Assembly: GCA_019420585.1 (NCBI GenBank)
Contig: JAHZGX010000014.1
Coordinates: 1 to 64,000, forward strand
DNA length: 64,000 nt
Source: Prevotellaceae bacterium
GTDB lineage: Bacteria; Bacteroidota; Bacteroidia; Bacteroidales; Bacteroidaceae
Direction of reading: 5' to 3'
Part shown: in pieces, positions 52,287 through 60,895 of the stretch
How the letters are laid out: each line of letters opens with the position of its first letter
Numbering within the stretch: position 1 is the first letter of the stretch
Translations under genes and position numbers: made by a program
The notes under the pieces: generated by a model
Database searches by the model: none
What the model saw: the letters and a program-made list of their open reading frames with translations, nothing else
Told to the model about the DNA's origin: nothing

Positions 52287-53576
52287 ATGTACACACTCAT
52301 ACTTATCTGTTTCCTAGTGGGATACCTGTTCATCGCGCTGGAGAGCAAGACGCGGGTGGACAAGGGAGGCATTGCGCTCATCACTTGCATCATCTGCTGG
52401 ATACTGCTGGGGACGACCGAAAGCCATGAGGCACTCTCGGCGGCCTTCTCGGTTCATCTGGCCGAATGCAGCCAGACGATTCTATTCCTGCTGGCAGCTA
52501 TGATAGTCGTGGAACTGCTGGATTCCTGTGGCAGTTTCCGCTTCGTGGCCAAGCACATGCGCACCCGCAGTGCCAAGCGTCTGCTGTGGAAGACGGCAGC
52601 CCTCACTTTTGTGCTGTCGGCTGTGCTCGACAACATGACTACCAGCATACTCATGGTCATGATTCTGCGCAACATCGTGGCCGACAAGCAGGAGCGCGTG
52701 CGCTTGGCCTGCATCGTGATACTGGCTGCCAACGCGGGCGGAGCATTTTCGCCCATAGGCGATGTCACCACCATCATGCTGTGGATAGGCGGTACTGTGA
52801 GTGCTTTGGGCATCATCAAGGGACTGCTGCTGCCATCGGTAGCCTGCGTGGTGCTGCCCACTTTGCTGATGTCCACGCAAATACAAGGTGAGGTGCAGGG
52901 TACCGAAGAGAGTCCGCAGGACCATGAGTCGCCGCTTACCGACCGTCAGAGGCAAGTGGTACTGCTCATCGGAGTGGGTGGACTGGCACTCACGCCGCTC
53001 TTCCACAACCTCACGGGATTGCCGCCCTTCGTGGGCGTGTTGGCTGTCATGGCCGTGCTGTGGGTCACCATCGAATTGTTTGCCTACGGCATTCGCCGCC
53101 AAGGCAAAGAACCGATTAATGTGCCCCTGCTCTGCCGTCGCATTGACCTCCCCACCATTCTTTTCTTTTTGGGTATCTTGCTGGCCGTAGGCGCGCTCAA
53201 GGAGACCGGCATGCTCATGCAGGCTGGCGCATGGCTGGACAGCCACGTGGGCAACGTCTATGCCGTGGATGGCATCATCGGCGGTATCTCCTCCATCATT
53301 GACAACGTTCCGTTGGTAGCAAGTGCCATGTCCATGTACGCCATCGATGCAGCCGACAGTGCAGGCGTTTATTGCCAGGACGGCACTTTCTGGCATCTGC
53401 TTGCCTATTGTGCCGGCACGGGCGGCAGCCTGCTTGTCATAGGTTCTGCAGCCGGTGTGGTGGTGATGGGCATCGAGCGCATCACCTTTACCTGGTATCT
53501 CAGGCACGTCACTCCCCTAGCTTTGGTCGGCTACCTCGGCGGTATGGCCATCTACTGGCTACAGGCCGTGCTGTGA
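52287..53576 (+). CDS. nhaD: NhaD-type Na+/H+ antiporter
   Basis: The 429-residue membrane protein has about 11-12 helices and the NhaD signature region LDNMTTSILMVMILRNIV, then GGAFSPIGDVTTIMLWIGG. A second repeat (IIDNVPLVASAMSMY and YCAGTGGSLLVIGSAAG) occupies the second half. NhaD exchanges Na+ for H+ across the inner membrane. No consensus promoter is seen in the 198 bp upstream. It precedes a two-helix membrane protein, 64 bp later. Confidence 0.9.
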   Translation: MYTLILICFLVGYLFIALESKTRVDKGGIALITCIICWILLGTTESHEALSAAFSVHLAECSQTILFLLAAMIVVELLDSCGSFRFVAKHMRTRSAKRLLWKTAALTFVLSAVLDNMTTSILMVMILRNIVADKQERVRLACIVILAANAGGAFSPIGDVTTIMLWIGGTVSALGIIKGLLLPSVACVVLPTLLMSTQIQGEVQGTEESPQDHESPLTDRQRQVVLLIGVGGLALTPLFHNLTGLPPFVGVLAVMAVLWVTIELFAYGIRRQGKEPINVPLLCRRIDLPTILFFLGILLAVGALKETGMLMQAGAWLDSHVGNVYAVDGIIGGISSIIDNVPLVASAMSMYAIDAADSAGVYCQDGTFWHLLAYCAGTGGSLLVIGSAAGVVVMGIERITFTWYLRHVTPLALVGYLGGMAIYWLQAVL

Positions 53577-53640
53577 GTCACCGGTACTTTATACATACAT
53601 ATTATTACACGCATAACATTCACAAAAAAACAAGTTTATT

Positions 53641-54183
53641 ATGAAAGAGAAAACCCAATACAGCGAACTGGACAGATTTTATCTTCACTCGCCCTTCATC
53701 CACAAGGCATGTGACCGCCCCCAGCAGGTTCGATTTAGCGTAGTCATGGCTGCAGGTCTCATGATCATGGCTCTGCCTCTCCTGATTAGGATAAGCAATG
53801 ACTTCGTGGCCTTGCTCCTGACAACCCTTGGCCTGTTCCTTTTTGTCGGAGCGCTGGTACAATGTGTCAGAGGCTGCAACCGTCTCATGTACACCCCCAC
53901 GGGTAAGCCACTCACACAGGGCGCAGTAACCTATGACCATGCCGCATGCCCCATGCTCAGAAGCCTGCTTGAGAAAGGGCGTTGCGATGAAACCAGCATC
54001 GCCATGCTGGCCAACCCTAATGGAGGCATTCGGTTGGAGTATCTCCTTTCACAGGATTATCAGATGCTGGCCGTCAACATCAAGCGATTTGAGAACCTCA
54101 TGTGGCTTCCCTTCTCCGACTCGGTATACCTCTTCACCGGCACGGAGGCCGAGCAAGCCATCAAGGCACTTGGCATCGATTGA
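53641..54183 (+). CDS. Membrane protein with two helices and a soluble C-terminal domain
   Basis: The 180-residue product has helices at about 31-50 and 54-75, then a soluble domain of about 100 residues (LTQGAVTYDHAACPMLRSLL, MWLPFSDSVYLFTGTEAEQAI). No enzyme motif is visible and I do not recognise the family. It follows the antiporter on the same strand and ends before the terminator at 54235, so the pair may form one transcript. Confidence 0.65.
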   Translation: MKEKTQYSELDRFYLHSPFIHKACDRPQQVRFSVVMAAGLMIMALPLLIRISNDFVALLLTTLGLFLFVGALVQCVRGCNRLMYTPTGKPLTQGAVTYDHAACPMLRSLLEKGRCDETSIAMLANPNGGIRLEYLLSQDYQMLAVNIKRFENLMWLPFSDSVYLFTGTEAEQAIKALGID

Positions 54184-54234
54184 CACCTAGCACTCACCTG
54201 CTGCCCAACTATCCATGTAGTGTGCAGCCTCAGT

Positions 54235-54276
54235 CGTGCCACTGCCCGCCATAAAGGGGCATGTGGCACGGCTTTT
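54235..54276 (+). terminator. Terminator after the NhaD gene pair
   Basis: CGTGCCAC (54235-54242) pairs with GTGGCACG (54263-54270), extended by TGCCC/GGGGCA, then GCTTTT. Confidence 0.8.
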
Positions 54277-54361
54277 CTGCATCATGCGCCAGCACTGCCA
54301 GTACATGTCCACAAGGTTTCCTGCAGTATTCCGGGGTATTGCCGCTTGCCATATCTCTGTT

Positions 54362-54376
54362 TGCAACCCGGTTGCA
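54362..54376. promoter_or_regulatory. 15-bp perfect palindrome, candidate operator of the metal-efflux operon
   Basis: TGCAACC-C-GGTTGCA is a perfect inverted repeat. It ends 12 bp before the -7 element at 54389, so it covers about -38 to -24 relative to the predicted start. A dimeric regulator bound here could block or help RNA polymerase. Confidence 0.55.
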
Positions 54377-54388
54377 GTGCTTTTCCTC

Positions 54389-54396
54389 TAACTTTG
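54389..54396 (+). promoter_or_regulatory. -7 promoter element of the metal-efflux operon
   Basis: TAACTTTG matches TAnnTTTG. The ATG at 54405 is 8 bp later, giving a leader of about 5 nt. Confidence 0.6.
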
Positions 54397-54404
54397 TATC
54401 ACAG

Positions 54405-54869
54405 ATGAGGAGAATTGACCATCTTTTCAGACACAGGCTGGCCACGTGTGTCATGCTGGTGGTGGTATTGTCCATGTTCACGCACATGGTGGTTCCGCAC
54501 CATCATCATGCCCGTTACGTGGTGCTCGTCTGCCTGCACGCCCATCATGCCGAGGCTGGTGAGGACGCGCCGCATTGCCCCGATAGTGGAGTGGATTGCC
54601 AGCAGGAGGACGCTGCCGGCTGCCTTCCGTGCGACTCCCTGATGCTGGGGAACCTGCATTCCGCGCAGCGTAATCTGCATGCTCTTGGTTTGTTGCCTCC
54701 CCATCTCTTGTCTTGGCATTCTTTTCTTCCCTTGGGATGGCTTTTCTGTCCGGCCTCACTTGTGACGTACATCGGAATGGCCGGTCGGCTGCGTACTTTT
54801 CGAGAGTTTCTTCCCTGTTCATCTTATGGCCTTATTTTTGGACTTCGCGCTCCTCCGCGCGGATGCTGA
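54405..54869 (+). CDS. His/Cys-rich small protein leading the metal-efflux operon
   Basis: The 154-residue protein has a hydrophobic N-terminal segment (about 12-30) that may be a signal or membrane anchor. A cluster of likely metal ligands follows: His32-35 (PHHHHAR), Cys43, His45, His47-48, His57-Cys58, Cys65, Cys73 and Cys76. It precedes the adaptor gene by 84 bp on the same strand. It may bind the exported metal at the periplasmic face. It resembles short leader proteins seen before Bacteroidetes Cus/Czc systems, but I cannot assign a family with certainty. Confidence 0.65.
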   Translation: MRRIDHLFRHRLATCVMLVVVLSMFTHMVVPHHHHARYVVLVCLHAHHAEAGEDAPHCPDSGVDCQQEDAAGCLPCDSLMLGNLHSAQRNLHALGLLPPHLLSWHSFLPLGWLFCPASLVTYIGMAGRLRTFREFLPCSSYGLIFGLRAPPRGC

Positions 54870-54953
54870 GAGCGTTTTTGTCTCTTGTCTTCAGTAGGCA
54901 TGTGACTGCATACTAAGTACTTATCGTAAAAAAGAAGTTCAAAAGGAAACAGA

Positions 54954-56468
54954 ATGAAGTACAGAATCCAGTTTATGGCAACCCTGCTTGCTGCGGGGCT
55001 GACCGTATCTTGCAATAAGGAACATGAAGACGGCACTGATACTCATGAGCCGCATGCAGAGAAAATTACACTGACCTCATATGGACGTGTATTGGAGGTT
55101 TATTGTGAGGCTGACCCGCTTGTGTCCGGCAGTCAGTCGCAGATGTTGTTACACTTGACCCGTTTGTCAGATTTCAAGCCCCAGGCTCGGGCACGTGTGT
55201 CTGTCACCCTCAATGCTGGTGGCAGTAGGCTGAACTTGCAGGCCGACACGCTTGCCCGGCCGGGCGTGTGTGCTTTTGTTGTCCTTCCGCAGAAGGCCGG
55301 GAAGGGTGTCCTGACCGTTAATGTGCAGGGCGCAGACGGGCTGCATGAGCAGGTGGACATTCCCGTGCAGGTTCATGCAGATGCTTCTTCTGCCCACAGT
55401 ACAATCGAGGCACAGAAACCTCAGGCAGGTGGAAACACTGTAGTGTTCAGCAAGGAGATGAGTTGGAAGGCTCGTTTCAGTACCGAGGAATGCCGCCGGG
55501 AAGCCTTTGGCTCTGCATTCCGTGTCATGGCTCAAGTGGAGCCGACCCAAGGCGAAGAGCATGTGGTGCCGGCTCAGGTATCGGGTGTCGTGCACATGGG
55601 AAGCGTTGTCCCTGTGGAGGGTATGGAGGTTCAGGCTGGCCAGGCATTGCTCAGCGTGAACGGAGGTACCATGGCTGATGGCAATTTGAGTGTGCGTATT
55701 CAGGAAGTTGAAGCCGCTTACCGCAAGGCCAAGAATGAACTGGAGCGCAAGGAGCCGCTGGCTAAGGAACGAATCGTAAGCCAGAACGACCTGCAGGTCA
55801 CGCGTGCTGAATATGAAACGGCAAAGGCTCAGTATGAAAGTCTGAAGAGGTTTTCCAGTCACGGATGCCAGGTAGTCTCGGCTCCCATACGTGGCTATGT
55901 GGCTCAGATGAACGTGAAGAACGGGCAATACGTGGAGGAGGGACAGTCGCTCTTGACGGTCTCTGGTACTCGTTGGCTTACGCTTCGTGCCATGCTGCCC
56001 CAGCAATTGTGGAAGACGTTGCCTTGCATCCGCGATGCAAGCATCCGCCTGCCGGGAACGGATAGCCTGGCAAGCCTTTCCTCCCTTGACGGCAGCCTGC
56101 TTTCTTATGCACGGCAGGTCAGTTCGCAGCAGCCCTTGTTGCCGGTCTTGTTCAGGGTGCGTTATAATACAGCCATGCTTCCCGGCTCGTGGGTGGAGAT
56201 GTATGTACGGAGCGAGACAAGGAAGCAGGCACTGACGGTACCTGTGGAGTCGGTCATTGAGGAGATGGGACTCCGTTTCCTGTATGTGCAGTTGACGCCG
56301 GAACTCTTTGAGAAGCGCGAGGTGACCACGGGCGCAACGGATGGCCGCCGCATAGAAGTGCTTACGGGCTTGAAACTCGGTGAGCGGGTGGTGGCCAGCG
56401 GTGCAGTGCTGGTGAAGTTGACGCAAGTCTCAGGGGGTGTGGACCCGCATGCCGGCCACATGCACTGA
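54954..56468 (+). CDS. CusB/CzcB-type RND periplasmic adaptor lipoprotein
   Basis: The 504-residue protein has a lipobox at Cys20 (LTVSC), a His-containing stretch (THEPHAEKI) and an extra N-terminal domain of about 150 residues with beta strands. The usual membrane-fusion order follows: a lipoyl-like segment (VVPAQVSGVVHMG), an alpha-hairpin (IQEVEAAYRKAKNELE...), and beta-barrel and membrane-proximal parts (AVTVPVESVIEE-like region near 425). The C-terminus HAGHMH could bind metal. It connects the pump to the outer-membrane channel. The pump gene is 46 bp downstream. Confidence 0.88.
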   Translation: MKYRIQFMATLLAAGLTVSCNKEHEDGTDTHEPHAEKITLTSYGRVLEVYCEADPLVSGSQSQMLLHLTRLSDFKPQARARVSVTLNAGGSRLNLQADTLARPGVCAFVVLPQKAGKGVLTVNVQGADGLHEQVDIPVQVHADASSAHSTIEAQKPQAGGNTVVFSKEMSWKARFSTEECRREAFGSAFRVMAQVEPTQGEEHVVPAQVSGVVHMGSVVPVEGMEVQAGQALLSVNGGTMADGNLSVRIQEVEAAYRKAKNELERKEPLAKERIVSQNDLQVTRAEYETAKAQYESLKRFSSHGCQVVSAPIRGYVAQMNVKNGQYVEEGQSLLTVSGTRWLTLRAMLPQQLWKTLPCIRDASIRLPGTDSLASLSSLDGSLLSYARQVSSQQPLLPVLFRVRYNTAMLPGSWVEMYVRSETRKQALTVPVESVIEEMGLRFLYVQLTPELFEKREVTTGATDGRRIEVLTGLKLGERVVASGAVLVKLTQVSGGVDPHAGHMH

Positions 56469-56514
56469 ACTGTGTTTGTCAAGTATGTAACCTGAAAAGT
56501 AAGAAAGGACAAGC

Positions 56515-59500
56515 ATGGACTTTATCAATCATATCATACGTTTTTCGCTCCACAACCGCTTGGTGGTGCTGTTGGGATTCGTACTCGTGGTCATCGGAGG
56601 CTATTATTCATCAAGGCAGATGGATATTGACGTCTTCCCTGATCTTACTGCACCCACCGTGGTAATGATGACGGATACCCGTGGCATGACTGCAGAGGAA
56701 ACCGAGCGGCTGGTCACCTTCCCCATAGAGACCGCAGTGAATGGAGCCACGAATGTGCGTCGCGTGCGATCTGCCTCCCAGAATGGATATTCATTCGTGT
56801 GGGTTGAGTTTGACTGGGGTACGGACATCTACCGTGCTCGTCAGACCGTCAGCGAGAAGATGGCGGCCATGGGCGATGAACTGCCGGAAGGCATTACCCC
56901 CATCATGGCACCCCAAAGCAGCATCATGGGAGAGATTCTCTTTGTGAGCATGCAGGCAGGAGATGCTACCGACATGATGGAATTGCGCACACTAGCCGAC
57001 TGGATGGTGAAGCCTGCGGTGCTGGCCACGGGCGGCGTGGCTCAGGTGACTGTGATAGGCGGTGACTTGAAGCAGTATCAGGTGATGGCCGATGTGGAGA
57101 GGATGAATGCCTATGGGGTGACCATGGCGGAACTGGAAGCGGCCGTGAGTGGGATGAGCATGAACAGCACCGGAGGCGTGGTGCGCCAATATGGAAACGA
57201 GTATGACCTGCGGGGTATGGGTCGCACATCGGACTTGCAGGAAATGGGATCCACACTGGTGAAGACAATGGATGGGCAGCCGGTGGCCGTGGCCGATGTG
57301 GCCAAAGTGCAGATTGGAAGTGCGGTAAAGATGGGCATGGCTTCACATGACGGGCATCCTGCCATCATTCTTTCTATTTCCAAGCAGCCGGGTATCAATA
57401 CTTTGGACGTGACAGAGAAGATTGACCGGAACCTGCAGGACATCAGGAAGTCATTGCCCACAGACGTGCAACTGGACACCCATGTGTTCCGCCAAGCCGA
57501 CTTCATACAGGCTTCGGTGGACAATGTGGGCAGGGCATTGCTTGAGGGAGCGCTCTTTGTGGTAGTAGTCTTGTTCCTGTTCCTAGGCAGTTTCCGCACC
57601 ACGGTCATCTCCGTGGTGGCCATCCCCATCTCCCTGCTTGGCACTCTGATTGTGCTGCATGTCTTGGGCATGGACGTGAACACCATGACTCTGGGAGGCA
57701 TGTGCATCGCCATTGGCTCCCTGGTAGACGATGCCATCATCGATGTTGAGAATGTCTACAAGCGGTTGCATGAGAATAGGATACTTCCCGCAGGGGAGAG
57801 GCGGAGTGCCATCTCTGTGGTGTATGAGGCTTCCAGTGAGATTCGCTCCGGCATTCTCAATGCCACCTTCATCATCATGGTGGCTTTCGTGCCTCTTTTC
57901 TTCCTGTCGGGTATGGAAGGGCGTATGCTCAAGCCTTTGGGTGTGGCCTATATCATTTCGCTTTTCATGTCGCTGGTGGTGGCCATGACACTCACTCCGC
58001 TCCTGTGTAATGCCATACTCGCCGATGACCGTTATCTGGAGAAGAAGCGGAAGGACAGTCCTGTCTCAGCATGGCTGTCCGGCATCTATTCCCGTTCTCT
58101 GTGCTGGATGCTGGCACATCAGAAGAGCGTACTTGCCGGTACGACCGGCATGCTTGTCCTGGCTGTGGCACTCCTGATGAACATGGGCAGCAGTTTCTTG
58201 CCGGAGTTCAATGAAGGAAGCGCGGTGGTATCGGCTGTGGCTCAGCCCGGAGTCTCGCTTGAAGTCAACGGGCAGTTGGGCAGGATGCTTGAGGAAGAGT
58301 TGCTCAAGATACCGGAAGTGTATGGGACAGCGCGGCGCACGGGGCGTGGCGAACTGGACGAACACTCCCAGAGCACGAACAGTTCGGAACTGGAAGTGAG
58401 GTTCCGCCTGGGTAAGCGAACCAGGGAAGAACTCTTCGCGGACATGCGTGCACGCATGTCCGCCGTGCCGGGAGTGGTGTGCACCATAGGTCAGCCCCTG
58501 GGGCACCGCATTGACCACATGCTCTCCGGCACCAAGGCAAATATAGCCATCAAGTTGTTTGGCTCGGATCTCAGCCGCATGTTCCTGCTCGGCAATCAGA
58601 TAAAGAGCACCATAGAGAACATAGAGGGACTGGTGGATGTGGCTGTGGAGCAGCAGGCAGAGACTCCTCAACTGCAGATACGTGCCAACCGTCAGGCTCT
58701 GGCTCATTACGGCATCAGCATGCAGGACTTCAACCGGTATGTAGAACTGGCTTTCCCGGGCGTAAGACTGGCCGACATATATGAGGGGCAAAGGCGTTAT
58801 GATCTGGTACTCCGCCTTGACAGCAACTATACGGCCACTGCTGAACAGATAGGGCGTTCGCTGATAGACACAGGGAATGGATGCAAGGTGGCGTTGCAGG
58901 ACGTGGCCGACATCGTGTCGGCAGGAGGTCCCAGCAGCATCTCCCGTGAGAATGTACAGCGCAAGTTGGTGGTGCAGGCAAATGTCTCGGGACGTGATGT
59001 GGGTAGTGCCGTGGAGGAGATACGGCGCACGCTGGACAGGCAGATTGCCTTGCCCGAGGGTTATCGGATAGAGTATGGCGGTCAGTTCGAGAGTGCACAG
59101 AGTGCGCGCAAGACCCTTTTGCTGGCCACCTTGGGTGCCATACTGGTCATTTTCATCCTGCTCTATGGCGAATTCCATGACGTATGGCTTTCTGCCATTG
59201 TCCTCTTGGGGCTTCCCCTTGCACTGATAGGAGGCATAATGGCCGTGTTCTTCTCGTCCGCCGTGGTGAGCATCCCCTCCATCATAGGCTTCATTACCCT
59301 GTTTGGCGTGGCCACACGAAACGGCATCCTGCTCATCTCCAGGTACAGGCACCTTCGGCAGCAGGGCACTGCGCTTCAGGATACGGTGCTGTATGGTTCT
59401 GTTGACAGGCTGAATCCCATACTGATGACGGCTCTCACTTCGGCTCTTGCCCTCATTCCCCTGATAGTGAACAGTGAGGAGCCGGGCAATGAGATACAGA

Positions 59501-59634
59501 GCCCGATGGCCGTTGTGGTGCTGGGCGGGCTGGTTTCGTCCACCCTGCTGAACCTTTTCGTAATGCCTGTCGTCTATCGCTGGTATGCTGCACGTAAGTG
59601 GCATGGCCATACCGGTGACGTACTTGGGCAGTGA
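56515..59634 (+). CDS. CusA/CzcA-type heavy-metal RND efflux pump
   Basis: The 1039-residue inner-membrane transporter has the RND arrangement of 12 helices and two large periplasmic loops. It starts like the HME family: FSLHNRLVVLLGFVLVV and FPDLTAPTVVMMT. In helix 4 it reads AIGSLVDDAIIDVEN; the first Asp of VDD falls at 405, the position of the proton-relay Asp in CusA. The motif differs from both classic CzcA and CusA types, so monovalent versus divalent metal specificity cannot be settled. It is the largest gene of the efflux operon. Confidence 0.93.
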   Translation: MDFINHIIRFSLHNRLVVLLGFVLVVIGGYYSSRQMDIDVFPDLTAPTVVMMTDTRGMTAEETERLVTFPIETAVNGATNVRRVRSASQNGYSFVWVEFDWGTDIYRARQTVSEKMAAMGDELPEGITPIMAPQSSIMGEILFVSMQAGDATDMMELRTLADWMVKPAVLATGGVAQVTVIGGDLKQYQVMADVERMNAYGVTMAELEAAVSGMSMNSTGGVVRQYGNEYDLRGMGRTSDLQEMGSTLVKTMDGQPVAVADVAKVQIGSAVKMGMASHDGHPAIILSISKQPGINTLDVTEKIDRNLQDIRKSLPTDVQLDTHVFRQADFIQASVDNVGRALLEGALFVVVVLFLFLGSFRTTVISVVAIPISLLGTLIVLHVLGMDVNTMTLGGMCIAIGSLVDDAIIDVENVYKRLHENRILPAGERRSAISVVYEASSEIRSGILNATFIIMVAFVPLFFLSGMEGRMLKPLGVAYIISLFMSLVVAMTLTPLLCNAILADDRYLEKKRKDSPVSAWLSGIYSRSLCWMLAHQKSVLAGTTGMLVLAVALLMNMGSSFLPEFNEGSAVVSAVAQPGVSLEVNGQLGRMLEEELLKIPEVYGTARRTGRGELDEHSQSTNSSELEVRFRLGKRTREELFADMRARMSAVPGVVCTIGQPLGHRIDHMLSGTKANIAIKLFGSDLSRMFLLGNQIKSTIENIEGLVDVAVEQQAETPQLQIRANRQALAHYGISMQDFNRYVELAFPGVRLADIYEGQRRYDLVLRLDSNYTATAEQIGRSLIDTGNGCKVALQDVADIVSAGGPSSISRENVQRKLVVQANVSGRDVGSAVEEIRRTLDRQIALPEGYRIEYGGQFESAQSARKTLLLATLGAILVIFILLYGEFHDVWLSAIVLLGLPLALIGGIMAVFFSSAVVSIPSIIGFITLFGVATRNGILLISRYRHLRQQGTALQDTVLYGSVDRLNPILMTALTSALALIPLIVNSEEPGNEIQSPMAVVVLGGLVSSTLLNLFVMPVVYRWYAARKWHGHTGDVLGQ

Positions 59635-59710
59635 TGGCATTGTCGGTACAGGCGCAGTATAATATATAATGTTAGTGCGTAAGCGAATGGTTGTTTCTTG
59701 AAATGAAAGA

Positions 59711-60895
59711 ATGATGAAAAAGACAATATGTTTCCTCTGTGGCTTGATTGCCTTTGCTTTTGCCAGGTCACAGGATATATACACCCCCGTGTTGCAGAAA
59801 GTGGAGCAGGGCAGTGCCGCGCTGCAGGTGTTGAAGGGGCAGATGCATGCCAGGCAGGCTGCTAACCACACAGGTCTGACCCCTGCTGATCCCGAAGTGG
59901 AATTCGGTTATTTGTGGAGCCATCCGGCATCTGGCGGAAATCGCAAGGATGTGAGTTTCACCCAGCAGTTTGATTTTCCTACGGCCTATGCCGAGCGTGC
60001 CAGACTTGCTGGGGAGAATGACCGTGTGGCGGAACTGGACTACAGGCAGCAGCGGCAGCAGATACTCCTGCAGGCCAAGCAACTCTGTGTGGAGATGGTC
60101 TATCAGAACGCATTGCACGAAATATACCTCCGGCAGGCAGACTGGGCAAAGCAGACCGCTCAGGCGTGCAAACAGATGCTGGATCAAGGCGAGAGCGGGC
60201 TGATTGAGTACAATAAGGCCGTGCTGAACCAGATGGAGATGGAGAATCAGTTGAAGCAGACCGAGGTGACTCGCAGGCAGTTGCAGGCTTCGCTCTCTGC
60301 CTTTGCGGGTGGGCAGGACATTGTGCTGGATGCCACGGACTATGCCGGTCTGTCAGCCTTGCCTCAGGACTTTGATACTTGGTTCAGCCAGGCGGAGTCT
60401 GTTAGTCCAGCCCTTCAGTATCTGGGTGCACAGGTGGAGGTGAGCCGGAGACAGGTGAAAGTGACGCGCGCCCAGTCGCTTCCCAAACTGTCCGTGGGCT
60501 ACATCGGTGAACTGGTTCCCTCGCAGAAGTACAACGGAGTCACCGTGGGGATGTCCATACCATTGTGGGAAAACAAGGGACGCATGCGCCAGGCGCGTGC
60601 AGAGGTCAGCACTGCACAGATGGCTGCTCAGGATGCCCGTGTGCAGTATTATACCCAACTCAGAAGTCTTTATGAGCAAGCCGTGCAGTTGCAGAAAAGC
60701 ATCGGGGACATGGAAGTCTCCCTGAACCGGAATGCCGATGCCTCTCTCCTGCAGCGAGCCTATGAGGAAGGCGAGATAACTCTTCTCACCTTCCTGATGG
60801 AAAATTCCTATTATCTTTCTGCACGTACGCGTTTGCTGGAGACCCGCAGGGACTTGGAACTCATCCTGTGTTCACTCTTGGCCTGGCAACTGTAG
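59711..60895 (+). CDS. TolC-family outer-membrane efflux channel (CusC/CzcC type)
   Basis: The 394-residue protein has a signal peptide (ICFLCGLIAFAFARSQD) and two repeats of long helices typical of outer-membrane efflux proteins (ALQVLKGQMHARQAAN, FTQQFDFPTAYAERARLAGENDRV, then SPALQYLGAQVEVSRRQVKV). Its place after the pump gene and the adaptor marks it as the exit duct of the same system. The 3' end overlaps the convergent sulfatase gene by 24 bp. Confidence 0.9.
   Translation: MMKKTICFLCGLIAFAFARSQDIYTPVLQKVEQGSAALQVLKGQMHARQAANHTGLTPADPEVEFGYLWSHPASGGNRKDVSFTQQFDFPTAYAERARLAGENDRVAELDYRQQRQQILLQAKQLCVEMVYQNALHEIYLRQADWAKQTAQACKQMLDQGESGLIEYNKAVLNQMEMENQLKQTEVTRRQLQASLSAFAGGQDIVLDATDYAGLSALPQDFDTWFSQAESVSPALQYLGAQVEVSRRQVKVTRAQSLPKLSVGYIGELVPSQKYNGVTVGMSIPLWENKGRMRQARAEVSTAQMAAQDARVQYYTQLRSLYEQAVQLQKSIGDMEVSLNRNADASLLQRAYEEGEITLLTFLMENSYYLSARTRLLETRRDLELILCSLLAWQL

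Noticed and set aside
58066..59871. Leftward frame opposite the RND pump
   Set aside because: Shadow of a large, unmistakable pump gene.
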